Assembly: GCA_031425695.1 (NCBI GenBank)
Contig: JANPJV010000076.1
Location: 1-64,000, forward strand
Direction: 5' to 3'
Source of the DNA: JANPJV01 sp031425695
GTDB lineage: Bacteria > Pseudomonadota > Gammaproteobacteria > Xanthomonadales > SZUA-5
DNA: 64,000 nt
In this document: positions 30,685 to 39,946 of the stretch, in pieces
Layout of the letters: every line of letters begins with the position of its first letter
Numbering within the stretch: position 1 is the first letter of the stretch
Made by a program: the position numbers and the translations under genes
The notes under the pieces: model-generated
Told to the model about the DNA's origin: nothing
Databases searched by the model: none
The model's input: the letters and a program-made list of their open reading frames with translations, nothing else

Positions 30685-32895
30685 CTACAACTTTTTTCGC
30701 TTGATCGGCAGGCGAATTGTAAACGTCGTCCCTTCATCGATCCCACTTCGGACATCGATGCTGCCGCCATGCTTCTTGATGATTCCGTAGGACACCGATA
30801 GCCCGAGGCCAGTGCCGATGCCGACTGGTTTGGTGGTGAAGAACGGATCGAAGATGCGTTTGAGATTCTCTGCCGGGATCCCTTTGCCCGTATCCGAGAA
30901 TTGCAACCAGATATCGTCCTTTTCAGTGCCGGTGCGGATAGTGATCCTGCCGCGCAGCTCGATCGAATGTGCAGCGTTGACGAGCAGATTCAGAAACACC
31001 TGGTTGAGCTGGAATGGGAGGCATTCGATCAGCGGTAGATCCCCGTAGGCCTTGACCACTTCTGCTTTGTACTTGATCTCGTGCGCGGCAACGTTGAGGG
31101 TACTGTCGAGGCCATGGTGGATATCGACTTCCTGCCATTCAGCCTCGTCCACATGCGAGAAGTCTTTGAGATCGCGCACGATGGCATCGACCCGGGCGAT
31201 GCCTTCGAGCGATTCCGAAAGGAGGCCGGGGATATCCCGTTGCAGATAGCTGAGCTCGATGCTGTCTTTGAACGCCCGCAGGCGCTGCAATTGCGGAGTG
31301 TCGGGACCAATCAGCAGTTCGAGCGGCTCATAGACTTGCAGCAGGCGGAAAATATCGGCGAGATAGCTCTGCAGGCTGGTGAGGTTGGAGCGGATGTAGC
31401 CGATCGGGTTGTTGATTTCATGGGCTACGCCAGCGGCTAGTTGGCCCACCGATGCCATCTTCTCGGATTGCAGCAGTTGGCTCTGGGTTCCGGCCAGTTC
31501 CTCGTTCGCCGCTTCCAGGTCGGCATTACGCTGCTTCAGTGCAACCTCGATGCCCTCGCGCACGGCGATCTGCTCGTGCAGCTCGCGCGTGCGCGCGGCC
31601 ACGCGCTGCTCCAGTTCGGCATTGGCGGCCTTGAGCGACTCCGCGGCGCGTTTGCGCTCCAGGCTGTTGGCGATCTGATAAGACACGAAGGTCAGCAATT
31701 CTTCGTCGCGCTTGCCGTAATGGACATCGGGTGAATAGCTCTGGACGACGACTGTGCCGACCACGCTGTCGCTGCATACCAGTGGCACGCCCAGCCAACA
31801 ATGCGCGGGGGCGCCGTGGCCATGGACTTCGCCGATCGCCGCGAGCCTGTTGATTTCGGCATCGTCGAGCAGCGCAGGCTGGCCTCGACGAATGACGTAT
31901 TCGGTGCCGCCCTTGCGCAGCGGCCGCGACTCATTCGTGGGCTGCCGTTCGTCGATCCAGTAGGGAAAGTGCAACTCCTGGCGATCATCGGAAAGCAATG
32001 CAATGTAGAAGTTGGTTGCGTTGATCAATTCGCCGACGATCCCGTGCACGGCGGCATAGAACTCCTGCATGCTGCCGGCACTGCCGGACAATGCCGCGAT
32101 GCGAAACAGCGCTCTTTGCAGGCGTTCGCCATGCTCGCGCTCGGCCACCTCTGCCGTGAGCACCGCGTTGGCAAGAGCGAGCTCGGCGGTACGCCGCATC
32201 ACTTCGCGCTCGAGCTCGGTGCGCGTCTGTTTCCGGTCGACTGCGGTGAGAATATGGCTGGCGACGAAAAACAGCAGGGCCTGGTCGTCGGTGGTATAGG
32301 GCGGGCGTTCGACATAACTTTGCACCACCAAGACACCGCGCACGCCGCCGCCGCCCAACATCGGCACGCCCAGCCAGTCATGACTTTTCGCACCGCGGGA
32401 CCGGAATGGGCCCGTTACTTGCTGCTTCATCTGGTCCGCGGTCCCCATCAATGCGCGACCCATGCGAATCACATACCAGGTAGGGGCATGTTCCAGCGTG
32501 CTCATCGGCACGTCGATCGCCGCATCGGGCACGGGCACGCTGCTGTCCGCGACGTCGGCAAAATAGATGAAGCGCACCGCGTCGCGCTCGCGGTCGTAAA
32601 GTGCAATGAAGAGATTCTCGGCATACATCAACCCGCCGACGATTCGGTGCAAGCCCTGCAACATGGTTGCCATGTCCAGCTCGGAACTGGCCATGTCGGC
32701 AATCGCAAATAGCGCCCGCTGCAATCGTTCGGCGCGCTGGTGATCTTGAACCGCCGCGCGCAGCCGCACCAATTCGAGAGCGTCGGCTTCCCGCCGCGTG
32801 TCTGCTGACCCTGACGATTCCTCGGTCAGGACCTGGACAGTCGCAGCTTTCGGCTCTGCGTCAGCCAGCGGCTTGGGCAAACCGGGCTTGTTCAT
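30685..32895 (-). CDS. Histidine kinase with two GAF domains
   Basis: A 736-residue cytoplasmic sensor without membrane helices. Two GAF domains (about 55-215 and 265-415) are each followed by coiled-coil; the two are similar to each other (LQRALF.IA, GVLVVQSY / GTVVVQSY). Then HisKA with the phospho-His in GVAHEINNPIGYIRSN and HATPase with DTGKGIP and GTGLGLSVSYGI. No receiver or adjacent regulator gene, so it is an orphan kinase. The signal is not evident; its place next to the FNR-regulated block suggests redox or gas sensing. Confidence 0.88.
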   Translation of the reverse strand: MNKPGLPKPLADAEPKAATVQVLTEESSGSADTRREADALELVRLRAAVQDHQRAERLQRALFAIADMASSELDMATMLQGLHRIVGGLMYAENLFIALYDRERDAVRFIYFADVADSSVPVPDAAIDVPMSTLEHAPTWYVIRMGRALMGTADQMKQQVTGPFRSRGAKSHDWLGVPMLGGGGVRGVLVVQSYVERPPYTTDDQALLFFVASHILTAVDRKQTRTELEREVMRRTAELALANAVLTAEVAEREHGERLQRALFRIAALSGSAGSMQEFYAAVHGIVGELINATNFYIALLSDDRQELHFPYWIDERQPTNESRPLRKGGTEYVIRRGQPALLDDAEINRLAAIGEVHGHGAPAHCWLGVPLVCSDSVVGTVVVQSYSPDVHYGKRDEELLTFVSYQIANSLERKRAAESLKAANAELEQRVAARTRELHEQIAVREGIEVALKQRNADLEAANEELAGTQSQLLQSEKMASVGQLAAGVAHEINNPIGYIRSNLTSLQSYLADIFRLLQVYEPLELLIGPDTPQLQRLRAFKDSIELSYLQRDIPGLLSESLEGIARVDAIVRDLKDFSHVDEAEWQEVDIHHGLDSTLNVAAHEIKYKAEVVKAYGDLPLIECLPFQLNQVFLNLLVNAAHSIELRGRITIRTGTEKDDIWLQFSDTGKGIPAENLKRIFDPFFTTKPVGIGTGLGLSVSYGIIKKHGGSIDVRSGIDEGTTFTIRLPIKRKKL

Positions 32896-33053
32896 CGTGC
32901 AGATCCTGTGTCAGCCAGTTCGCACACGCTAACACCGGTCCGTACGAGGTCGCGCCGGATGCTCCCCCTACAGGCGGAACGAATTGTCTACAGATGCACG
33001 TCGACGCTGACCGACGACGGCCACTGGGGCAGCGCCAAGGCGCAGGGTCGACG

Positions 33054-36000
33054 CTAAGCGATACGGACGCGGCTCCGGGTTGTCCACCAACGGCCCACCA
33101 GCTTGCGCAACTCGCTGTACCACAGGACGGTACTCGCCATTCCCATGCAAACCAACCACTGGCTCAAGTCCAACGGCACCGTTCCGAAGGCGCGATTAAG
33201 AAAGCCGAGGTTGACGACGGCGATTTGCAGCAGCAGCGAGAGCGCGATCGCCGCCCATAGCCAGGGGTTGGAGAACGCTCCGGCGAATGCGCTCACGGTC
33301 TCGGAGCGCGCATTGAAGGCGTTGAACAGGTGCGCGAGCACCAGCACCGTGAAGCCCGCGGTGCGCGCCGTGGCCAAATTCTCCGACCCGTCGATGAGTC
33401 CGCCGGATAGATAGAAGTCCATCGTCAGCAAGCTCACCAGCGCGACCACCAGGCCAATTTGAATGACGCCAGACCACATCGCCAAGTCAATCACCCGTTC
33501 GGTCAGCGGTCGCGGCTTGCGCGCCATGACGTCGTCGGTCGGTGGATCGACACCCATGGCCAGCGCCGGCCAGGAATCGGTCACCAGGTTGATCCACAGG
33601 ATCTGGGTGGCGAGCAGCGGCAGCACGACTTCGCCGCCGCCACTGGAAAGGCCGATCACCCCGGCGCCGACAACCCCGAGAAATACCGTCAGCACCTCAC
33701 CCATGTTCCCGGAGAGCAAGTAGCGCAGGAACTTGCGGATGTTGTCGACGATGCCGCGCCCTTCACGCACCGCCTCGACGATGGTGGCGAAGTTGTCGTC
33801 GACCAGGATCATCTTGGCCGCTTCCTTGGTTACCTCGGTGCCGGCAATGCCCATGGCGATGCCGATGTCCGCGGATTTGAGCGCCGGTGCGTCGTTTACG
33901 CCGTCGCCGGTCATGGCGACGATGTTGCCATCGGCCTGCAAGGCATCGACGATGCGCAATTTGTGTTTCGGTGCCACGCGCGCGAACACCGACGTCGCCC
34001 GCACAGCATCGGCGAACGCGGCCTCGTCCAGCGCATCCAGCTCAGGCCCGGAGAGGGCGGCCGCCCCGGCATCGACAATGCCGAGGTCGGCCGCGATGCG
34101 CGCGGCCGTGCGCGGATGATCGCCGGTGATCATGATCACGCGAATGCCCGCCCGGCGCGCTTCGCGGATGGCCGCCGCCGCTTCCTGACGTGGCGGATCG
34201 ATGATCCCCACGGTGCCGACGTAGATGAGCGCGTGCTCCAGCGCCTCGCCCGGCGCGATTTCCTCGCCGGCCGTGAGCGGCCGGTAAGCCACGCCCAGGG
34301 TGCGCAGGGCCGCGTCGGAAAGGGCCGCCACCTCGCTGAGGATGCGTGCCCGCGCGGCCTCGTCGAGAGCGACCACGTCGAGCCCTGAACGCACCTGCGT
34401 GCAGCGTTCGAGCAAGACGTCCGGGGCGCCCTTGGCGATCAGCACGGTAGTGTTGCCGTGTTCGTGATCGACCTCGATGGTCGACATCATCTTGCGATCC
34501 GAGGTAAACGGGATCTGCGCCATGCGCGTGAAGCGCTGCGCGCGCCGCTCGGACACGCCGAGCTTGCGTTCCGCCACCAGGAACGCAACTTCGGTGGGAT
34601 CGCCGTGGATTTCCCACTGGCCATCCTGGCCCTCGCGCAGCTCGGCATTGCCGGCCAGGCTGCCGCCACTCAGCATCACGATCTGCTCGGCGTGCAGGTC
34701 GCCGCTTTCGAGCTTGGCCCCGGCGAGCTCGACCTGCCCGGCGGGTGCGTAACCGACTCCGGTCACGGCGGTGCCACCTGAGGCAGTCAGTATCTGCACG
34801 ATGGTCATCTCACCGCGGGTCAAGGTGCCGGTCTTGTCCGAGGCAATGACCGAGGCCGACCCCAAGGTCTCCGCCGACGACAGCTTCTTGACGATCGCAT
34901 GGTGTTTGGCCATCCGCTGCACGCCGAGCGCCAGCACCACGGACAGAATCGCCGGCAGGCCTTCAGGCACGGCTGCCACTGCCAATGACACGCCGAGCAG
35001 CAAGGCGTCGATGACATCGGCAATGCTGCGGCGGTCGGAGAGCAGCAGCACTGTCGCAACCACGATGACCGCAATGATCAGCACCGCAACGCCCAGCATG
35101 CGGCCGATGTGCGCGATCTCCTTCTCGAGTGGCGTCGGCTCCTCGACCGTCGCTTCGAGCATCTGCGCAATCGAGCCGACCTCGGTGTCCATCCCGGTCG
35201 CGGTGACCACGGCGCGGCCGGTGCCTTGCGCGACGGCAGTGCCCTTGAACAGCATGTTCAGCCGATCGCCGAGTGGCACCGACGCGGCAAGCGTCGCCGC
35301 ATCCTTGAGCACGGCCTCGCTCTCGCCGGTCAGCGCCGCTTCCTGCACGCGCAAGGCGGTCGCTTCAATCAGCCGCGCATCGGCGCCGACCGCGTCGCCT
35401 TCGCCAAGGACCAGCAGGTCGCCGCGCACCAATTCCGCGCTCGGCACGCGCAGCAACTTGCCGTCGCGCATCACTGCCGAGGTGGCCTGGATCATGCGTG
35501 CCAACGCCGCTACCGCGTCGGCGGCCTTGGCCTCCTGCACAAATCCCAGAACGCCGTTGAGCAGCACGATTGCCGCGATCACCGTCGCATCCACCGGCCA
35601 GCCGTGCCGGCCTTCGATCACCCACGCCACCACGGCGATCACAATCGCGGCCAGCAGCAGATAGATCAGCGGGTCCTGGAAGTGCGCCAGCACGCGGCGC
35701 CAGGTCGCCAGCTTCGCCGCAGCACGCAATTCATTCGGGCCATTTTCCGCCAGCCGACGTGTCGCTTCTTGCGCCGTCAGGCCGTTCTCGAGATCCGCGG
35801 CGTGCTGGGTCGCAACTGCCTGCGCATCTTTGAGGGAAGGATCGTCGGCTGCGGGTTTGGCGGCCGCCGACTGCACCCTCGGCGGCTTCTTTGGAGCGGC
35901 GGCGGTGGCAATTGCGGAGGGTGCCGCTGCAGCATTGGGTCCGGCGACGGCAGGCGTCGCGGCCGCTTCGACCACCGGAACGGCGGCATGCGCGTTCGGG

Positions 36001-36347
36001 GTGGCATTCGATGGTGCGTCTGTGGGGAGCGCTCGCGCCTTTGGCTGCGGCGCCGCTGCAGCGGCTTCCGGCCGCGGAACGACGGACGGATCGCCAGCAG
36101 CGGGCACGGCTGTCGCAGTCTTCGTATCTGGCTCGGGAGCGTCCGCGGCGGGGGCGTCCGGGATGTGCGCTGAAGACGCCTTCGCCGCTGGGTCCGCCTC
36201 ACATTCCCGCTGGCGTACCGCGGATTTGATGGCGCCGACTTCCAGCCGGGTTTCGTCGTAGCGCACGGTGGTGCTCCTGGCGGCAAAGTTGACGGGGACG
36301 CTCTCGACACCCGGCACCTCACCGATGCGCCTCTCCACCCCATCCAT
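33054..36347 (-). CDS. P2-type cation ATPase with a degenerate HMA-like N terminus
   Basis: A 1097-residue inner-membrane ATPase of the calcium/cation type (P2A-like). Motifs: LTGESEAV, AAVPEGLPA near residue 460, DKTGTLT near 502, TGDHPRTAA and MTGDGVNDAPALKSADIG. About 130 residues of Ala/Pro-rich linker follow a short HMA-like fold (VERRIGEVPGVESVPVNFAA) that has no CxxC, so metal binding there is unlikely. ATG 36347 lies right after a TAG in the same frame; an upstream ATG at 36374 with GGAG would be the expected start. Two FNR boxes lie upstream. Anaerobically induced cation ATPases are known in the ANR regulon of Pseudomonas. Confidence 0.88.
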   Translation of the reverse strand: MDGVERRIGEVPGVESVPVNFAARSTTVRYDETRLEVGAIKSAVRQRECEADPAAKASSAHIPDAPAADAPEPDTKTATAVPAAGDPSVVPRPEAAAAAPQPKARALPTDAPSNATPNAHAAVPVVEAAATPAVAGPNAAAAPSAIATAAAPKKPPRVQSAAAKPAADDPSLKDAQAVATQHAADLENGLTAQEATRRLAENGPNELRAAAKLATWRRVLAHFQDPLIYLLLAAIVIAVVAWVIEGRHGWPVDATVIAAIVLLNGVLGFVQEAKAADAVAALARMIQATSAVMRDGKLLRVPSAELVRGDLLVLGEGDAVGADARLIEATALRVQEAALTGESEAVLKDAATLAASVPLGDRLNMLFKGTAVAQGTGRAVVTATGMDTEVGSIAQMLEATVEEPTPLEKEIAHIGRMLGVAVLIIAVIVVATVLLLSDRRSIADVIDALLLGVSLAVAAVPEGLPAILSVVLALGVQRMAKHHAIVKKLSSAETLGSASVIASDKTGTLTRGEMTIVQILTASGGTAVTGVGYAPAGQVELAGAKLESGDLHAEQIVMLSGGSLAGNAELREGQDGQWEIHGDPTEVAFLVAERKLGVSERRAQRFTRMAQIPFTSDRKMMSTIEVDHEHGNTTVLIAKGAPDVLLERCTQVRSGLDVVALDEAARARILSEVAALSDAALRTLGVAYRPLTAGEEIAPGEALEHALIYVGTVGIIDPPRQEAAAAIREARRAGIRVIMITGDHPRTAARIAADLGIVDAGAAALSGPELDALDEAAFADAVRATSVFARVAPKHKLRIVDALQADGNIVAMTGDGVNDAPALKSADIGIAMGIAGTEVTKEAAKMILVDDNFATIVEAVREGRGIVDNIRKFLRYLLSGNMGEVLTVFLGVVGAGVIGLSSGGGEVVLPLLATQILWINLVTDSWPALAMGVDPPTDDVMARKPRPLTERVIDLAMWSGVIQIGLVVALVSLLTMDFYLSGGLIDGSENLATARTAGFTVLVLAHLFNAFNARSETVSAFAGAFSNPWLWAAIALSLLLQIAVVNLGFLNRAFGTVPLDLSQWLVCMGMASTVLWYSELRKLVGRWWTTRSRVRIA

Positions 36348-36350
36348 GTT

Positions 36351-36374
36351 CTACACCGACACGATGGCTTGCAT
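36351..36374 (-). other. Seven-codon upstream frame ended by an in-frame TAG
   Basis: ATG at 36374 has GGAG 6 nt upstream and reads MQAIVSV, then TAG, then AAC-ATG of the ATPase. The seven residues look like the first beta strand of the HMA domain that continues after the stop. With FNR at -41.5 the message starts at 36395, 21 nt before this ATG, the usual leader length in this window. Confidence 0.6.
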
Positions 36375-36429
36375 CACGTGCTCCGCACAGGGTGGAAAAC
36401 GATCCTAGTTCGCGCGGACAGTGGGCGAT

Positions 36430-36443
36430 TTGATCTGGATCAA
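36430..36443. promoter_or_regulatory. FNR/ANR box, proximal to the cation ATPase
   Basis: TTGATCTGGATCAA, perfect. Centre at 36436.5; for the minus strand -41.5 gives 36395 as start. Confidence 0.82.
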
Positions 36444-36469
36444 GCTTGCATGGCGAATGCACTCGGCGA

Positions 36470-36483
36470 TTGACCTGGATCAA
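36470..36483. promoter_or_regulatory. Second FNR/ANR box, 40 bp from the first
   Basis: TTGACCTGGATCAA, full match. Relative to the ATPase it is centred at -81.5; relative to the MBL gene at -41.5 it would give a start at 36518 and a long 275-nt leader. Confidence 0.8.
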
Positions 36484-36508
36484 AGATCGAGTTCCCCGAA
36501 CGGGATAA

Positions 36509-36522
36509 GTTGAAGCTTCAAC
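36509..36522. promoter_or_regulatory. 14-bp perfect palindrome in the MBL-gene leader
   Basis: GTTGAAGCTTCAAC, next to the predicted +1 (36518) of a plus-strand promoter. It could be an operator. The rest of 36523-36792 shows a weak 79-codon frame from a TTG but no ribosome-binding site; I see no other feature. Confidence 0.35.
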
Positions 36523-36792
36523 AGCCCGTTTTCGGGAGAAGCGAATACGTCGCCAGCAATCGCAACCAGCATTCGACCGCAAGCCATTCCCATCCGTTTG
36601 CGTCGGTCGCCGCGTATTTCCTTCTCAGCGAACACCGTGCGCACTTCCTCGGGGCACTGCCGTTCGTGCGGCTGCTCTCCTGCCCGCTAATGCAGGTCTT
36701 CATGCATCGCGGACAGCGGCCCGCCAGGGCAAAAGTTCCAGAGCGCTGATTGAGCGCGCCATCTCGCAACAGCACCCTCCAAGGACCTGCCC

Positions 36793-38178
36793 ATGGAACG
36801 CGCCTTACGACCCACTCTGCAGTTCCTCGGCGCTGCCGGGACCGTTACCGGCTCACGCTATCTGATCGAGGCGGCCGGCCAGCGCGTCCTGGTCGATTGC
36901 GGTCTGTTTCAAGGCTACAAACAGCTGCGCGAGCGCAATCGAGCCGAATTTCCGGTGCCAGCGGACACGATCGACACGGTCCTGCTGACGCACGCGCATC
37001 TGGATCATTCGGGCTATATCCCAGCGCTGGTGCGCGATGGTTTTCAAGGCAAGATCATTTGTACGCCAGCGACGCGTGAACTGTGTTCGTTGCTGTTGCC
37101 GGACAGCGGGCACCTGCAGGAGGAAGAAGCCAAGTTCGCCAAGAAGAAGGGCTTTTCCAGACACGCCGAGCCGACCCCGCTGTACACCTTTGAAGATGCG
37201 CAGGCTTCGCTTGAGCAATTCGTTGTCCACGACTTCGAAAAAGAGCTTGAAGTGGGCCCCGCGCTGCGCGCGCGCTTCCTGCCTGCCGGCCACTTGCTGG
37301 GGGCGGCGCAGATCAGTCTGGACGTCGCCGGCACACGAGTGCATTTCAGCGGCGATCTCGGTCGCGTTCAAGATCCCTTGATGCGCCCGCCGAAACCCTT
37401 GGGCTCGGCGGATGTGCTGATCTGCGAGTCGACCTATGGGAACCGCAAGCACAAGCGCATCGACTCCGAGGCGGAACTCGCGCCGATCATTCGGCGGGTT
37501 GCTGCGCGCAGCGGCGTCATCGTGATCGCGGCCTTCGCCGTGGGTCGCGCACAGGGGTTGATGCTGCATCTCGCGCGCCTGCGCCAGCGCGGCGAGATTC
37601 CCGCAATCCCGGTTTACCTCAACAGCCCAATGGCAATCGACGCGACCGAGATCTATCACCGCTACCACCAAGAGCACCATGTCACTGTCGCCGAATGTCA
37701 GGCCATGTACGAACTGGCGACCATGGTGCGCAGCGTGGACGAGTCCAAGGCACTGAACTTGAGGGGTGGCCCGATGATCATCCTCTCCGCAAGTGGCATG
37801 CTGACCGGCGGACGCGTGCTGCACCATCTGGAGGCCTTTGGCCCCGATCCACGCAACGCAATCCTGATGTCCGGCCACCAGGCCGGCGGTACCCGTGGCG
37901 CGCTCCTGGCAGGCGGGGCCGAGCGCCTGCGCATGTATGGACGCGAGGTGCCGATCCTGGCGGAAGTCGTGCAGCTCGAGAGCTTTTCGGGCCACGCCGA
38001 TGCCGATGAAATCCTCACCTGGATGGGCGCGGCGAAAGCGCCGCCGCAGATCACCTACGTCACCCATGGAGAACCGGACGCCGCCGACGCGCTACGTGGG
38101 CGAATCAAGCACGAACTCGGCTGGGAAGCACGCGTACCCGAGCATCTGGAGCGCGTCGTTCTCGATGCGCGCAAGTGA
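36793..38178 (+). CDS. MBL-fold RNA exonuclease-like protein (beta-CASP)
   Basis: A 461-residue cytoplasmic metallo-beta-lactamase/beta-CASP protein of the YSH1/CPSF73-like group. Zinc motif THAHLDHSG near residue 71, GHLLGAAQI, FSGDLGR, and the beta-CASP block ending SASGMLTGGRVLHHL, then SGHADADEI and THGEPDAADALRGRI. The RNA-processing role follows from the family. Genes of this type occur beside stress and anaerobic genes in several proteobacteria. GGACCTGCCC precedes ATG 36793. Confidence 0.85.
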   Translation: MERALRPTLQFLGAAGTVTGSRYLIEAAGQRVLVDCGLFQGYKQLRERNRAEFPVPADTIDTVLLTHAHLDHSGYIPALVRDGFQGKIICTPATRELCSLLLPDSGHLQEEEAKFAKKKGFSRHAEPTPLYTFEDAQASLEQFVVHDFEKELEVGPALRARFLPAGHLLGAAQISLDVAGTRVHFSGDLGRVQDPLMRPPKPLGSADVLICESTYGNRKHKRIDSEAELAPIIRRVAARSGVIVIAAFAVGRAQGLMLHLARLRQRGEIPAIPVYLNSPMAIDATEIYHRYHQEHHVTVAECQAMYELATMVRSVDESKALNLRGGPMIILSASGMLTGGRVLHHLEAFGPDPRNAILMSGHQAGGTRGALLAGGAERLRMYGREVPILAEVVQLESFSGHADADEILTWMGAAKAPPQITYVTHGEPDAADALRGRIKHELGWEARVPEHLERVVLDARK

Positions 38179-38329
38179 GCGATCGCCATCGCGGTTGGAC
38201 GCGGCCGAGCGCGTTCGGTCCAACATCACATTGGCGAACGTCATGGGCTGGGTGTAGTCGACAAGGGGTCGACCAAGGGTTATGCCTCGGGCATGCCGGT
38301 ATCCGCTGCGCCACGAAGCAGCTCCATGC

Positions 38330-38638
38330 TCAGAACTTCCCCGGGCGCAGAATCTCGACGTCCGTGAGAAAAGCCACCATCGCATAGTTGGCGTAATAGT
38401 TGGCCTGGACATGAGTGAGCACGGACTCGGCCAGTGCGCGCGGGCAGATCAGCTCGATGCGGATGTTGGAACTCTCACGCCAGGCGGCGTCGCGCACGCC
38501 GCGGCTGCCGCGACCACGCGCATCGGTCACCGTGTAGGCGCGCACACCCAGGCGCTCCAGATCGCGCAGCAAAGTGTGCTCGATCGTAGCCTCGGTGATC
38601 AGCGTGAGCAGGGTGCGTTTTTCGGTGGGCAGCGTCAC
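38330..38638 (-). CDS. sbtB: PII-like SbtB regulator
   Basis: A 102-residue trimeric PII-like protein that in cyanobacteria binds adenine nucleotides and shuts SbtA. The T-loop region is DARGRGSRGVRDA, and the end YAMVAFLTDVEILRPGKF matches the family; the short Cys-containing tail of cyanobacterial forms is missing. GTG at 38638 overlaps the SbtA stop (GTGA), so the pair is co-translated. Confidence 0.8.
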   Translation of the reverse strand: MTLPTEKRTLLTLITEATIEHTLLRDLERLGVRAYTVTDARGRGSRGVRDAAWRESSNIRIELICPRALAESVLTHVQANYYANYAMVAFLTDVEILRPGKF

Positions 38639-39576
38639 GGAGGTGCTCCCACGAGTTGCGTTGCCAACCGATGATAAAGCGCGATTCCGACGAGGATATT
38701 GAATGGGAAGGTCACGCCGAGCACGACGCCGAGCGATAGCGCGGGATTGGCTTGCGGCACGGCAACGCGCATCGCTGCTGGCACCGCGATGTACGAGGCG
38801 CTCGCCGCCAGAGTAGCCAGCAAGGTCAGCCCGCCGACGGACAGGCCGAGCATCATCCCGCAGCCCAGACCCAGCATGGCCGACAAGAGCGGCATGCCGA
38901 CACCGAAGGCGACCAGGAACACGCCATTGCGCTTGAGCTCACCCATCTGCCGGCTGACGATCAGCCCCATCTCCAGCAGGAATAGCGCGAGCACACCGGA
39001 GAATAGTTCGAAGTAGAAGCTTTTGATCGGGGCGAGCCCCTCCGGCCCGGCGATCCAGCCGATCGCCATGCCGCCGAGCAGCAGCGTCACGCCTTTGCCC
39101 AGAAAGGTTTCGTGCGCCAATAGCTTCCAGTCGGTCGTCCGCCCAACGCCGCGGACCAGCACGATGCCGACCATGATGGCCGGGACCTCCATGACCGCGA
39201 GAAAGACCGCCATTTGCGATTCGAACTCGATGTTACGGGCGATCAGCCAGTTGACGCCGACCGCGAAGGTGGCAACGCTCACCGAGCCATAATGGGCCGC
39301 CGTGGCCGCCGCGTCCGCCCGGCCCAGGCGGCCCAAGCTGCGCAGGATGGCGAACGCGATCAGTGTTTGCACCACCCCCAGCGCGACCACCGCAGCCAGT
39401 TGCGGTAACAGCGGCGCCAGCGCCTGTTTCGCCAAACCCTCGCCGCCCTTCAGCCCAATCGCCAGCAACAGAAACACCGACAGCGAGTCATACAGCGCTG
39501 ACGGCAGCTTGAGGTCTGAGCGCGCGAGGCCGGCCGCCAGGCCGAAGAGAAAAAACAGGACGACGACGTCGATCAA
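38635..39576 (-). CDS. sbtA: Sodium-dependent bicarbonate transporter SbtA
   Basis: A 313-residue inner-membrane symporter with about ten helices. GSVSVATFAVG and ASASYIAVPAAMRVAVPQANP are the duplicated substrate-site motifs. It takes up bicarbonate with Na+. The start is a TTG at 39576. In this operon PyrC is two genes upstream; bicarbonate is a substrate of carbamoyl phosphate synthesis, so a link to pyrimidine formation is plausible. Confidence 0.88.
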   Translation of the reverse strand: MIDVVVLFFLFGLAAGLARSDLKLPSALYDSLSVFLLLAIGLKGGEGLAKQALAPLLPQLAAVVALGVVQTLIAFAILRSLGRLGRADAAATAAHYGSVSVATFAVGVNWLIARNIEFESQMAVFLAVMEVPAIMVGIVLVRGVGRTTDWKLLAHETFLGKGVTLLLGGMAIGWIAGPEGLAPIKSFYFELFSGVLALFLLEMGLIVSRQMGELKRNGVFLVAFGVGMPLLSAMLGLGCGMMLGLSVGGLTLLATLAASASYIAVPAAMRVAVPQANPALSLGVVLGVTFPFNILVGIALYHRLATQLVGAPP

Positions 39577-39620
39577 GTTGCATCGCCCCGACGACAGTTC
39601 ACGAGAGCCCTTGGTCTAAC

Positions 39621-39896
39621 TCAATCAAACAGGTCCCGCAAGAAAGACTTGCGCGGCTTGTCTCGATAGTCGTCGTCTCGGTAGTGGCGCTCCTGGCGCT
39701 CGGGTCCGCGTGTTCTCTCCGGTTCGTCGCTGTGCGGTCGGCGATCTTGAGCCGCCGGGCGCTCAGCGCGCTCGAGCAGTTTGTCCAATTCGCCGCGGTC
39801 CAGCCAAATGCCGCGGCAGGAAGGACAGTAGTCGATCTCAATCCCTTGCTTGTCGGTCATGACTAGATTCGAGTCTTTGCACACTGGGCATTTCAT
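39621..39896 (-). CDS. TFIIB-type zinc-ribbon protein
   Basis: A 91-residue protein with one zinc ribbon: CPVC at 3-6 and CPSC at 24-27 (YCPSCRGIWLDRGELDKL is the family signature). A charged tail follows, ending KSFLRDLFD. ATG 39896 has AAGGGAAAG upstream; a longer frame to 40208 overlaps pyrC. Function of the family unknown, cytoplasmic. Confidence 0.8.
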   Translation of the reverse strand: MKCPVCKDSNLVMTDKQGIEIDYCPSCRGIWLDRGELDKLLERAERPAAQDRRPHSDEPERTRGPERQERHYRDDDYRDKPRKSFLRDLFD

Positions 39897-39946
39897 AGGC
39901 TTTCCCTTGAGTCTGTTGGTCGAGATTGCATTTGCAGCAGTGGAGT

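Noticed and set aside
36510..36749. 79-codon frame from TTG upstream of the MBL gene
   Set aside because: No ribosome-binding site, starts inside a palindrome and matches no family I know.
38194..38224. Inverted repeat GTTGGAC/GTCCAAC as terminator of the MBL gene
   Set aside because: Seven-base arms with a large loop and no T run; too weak to call.
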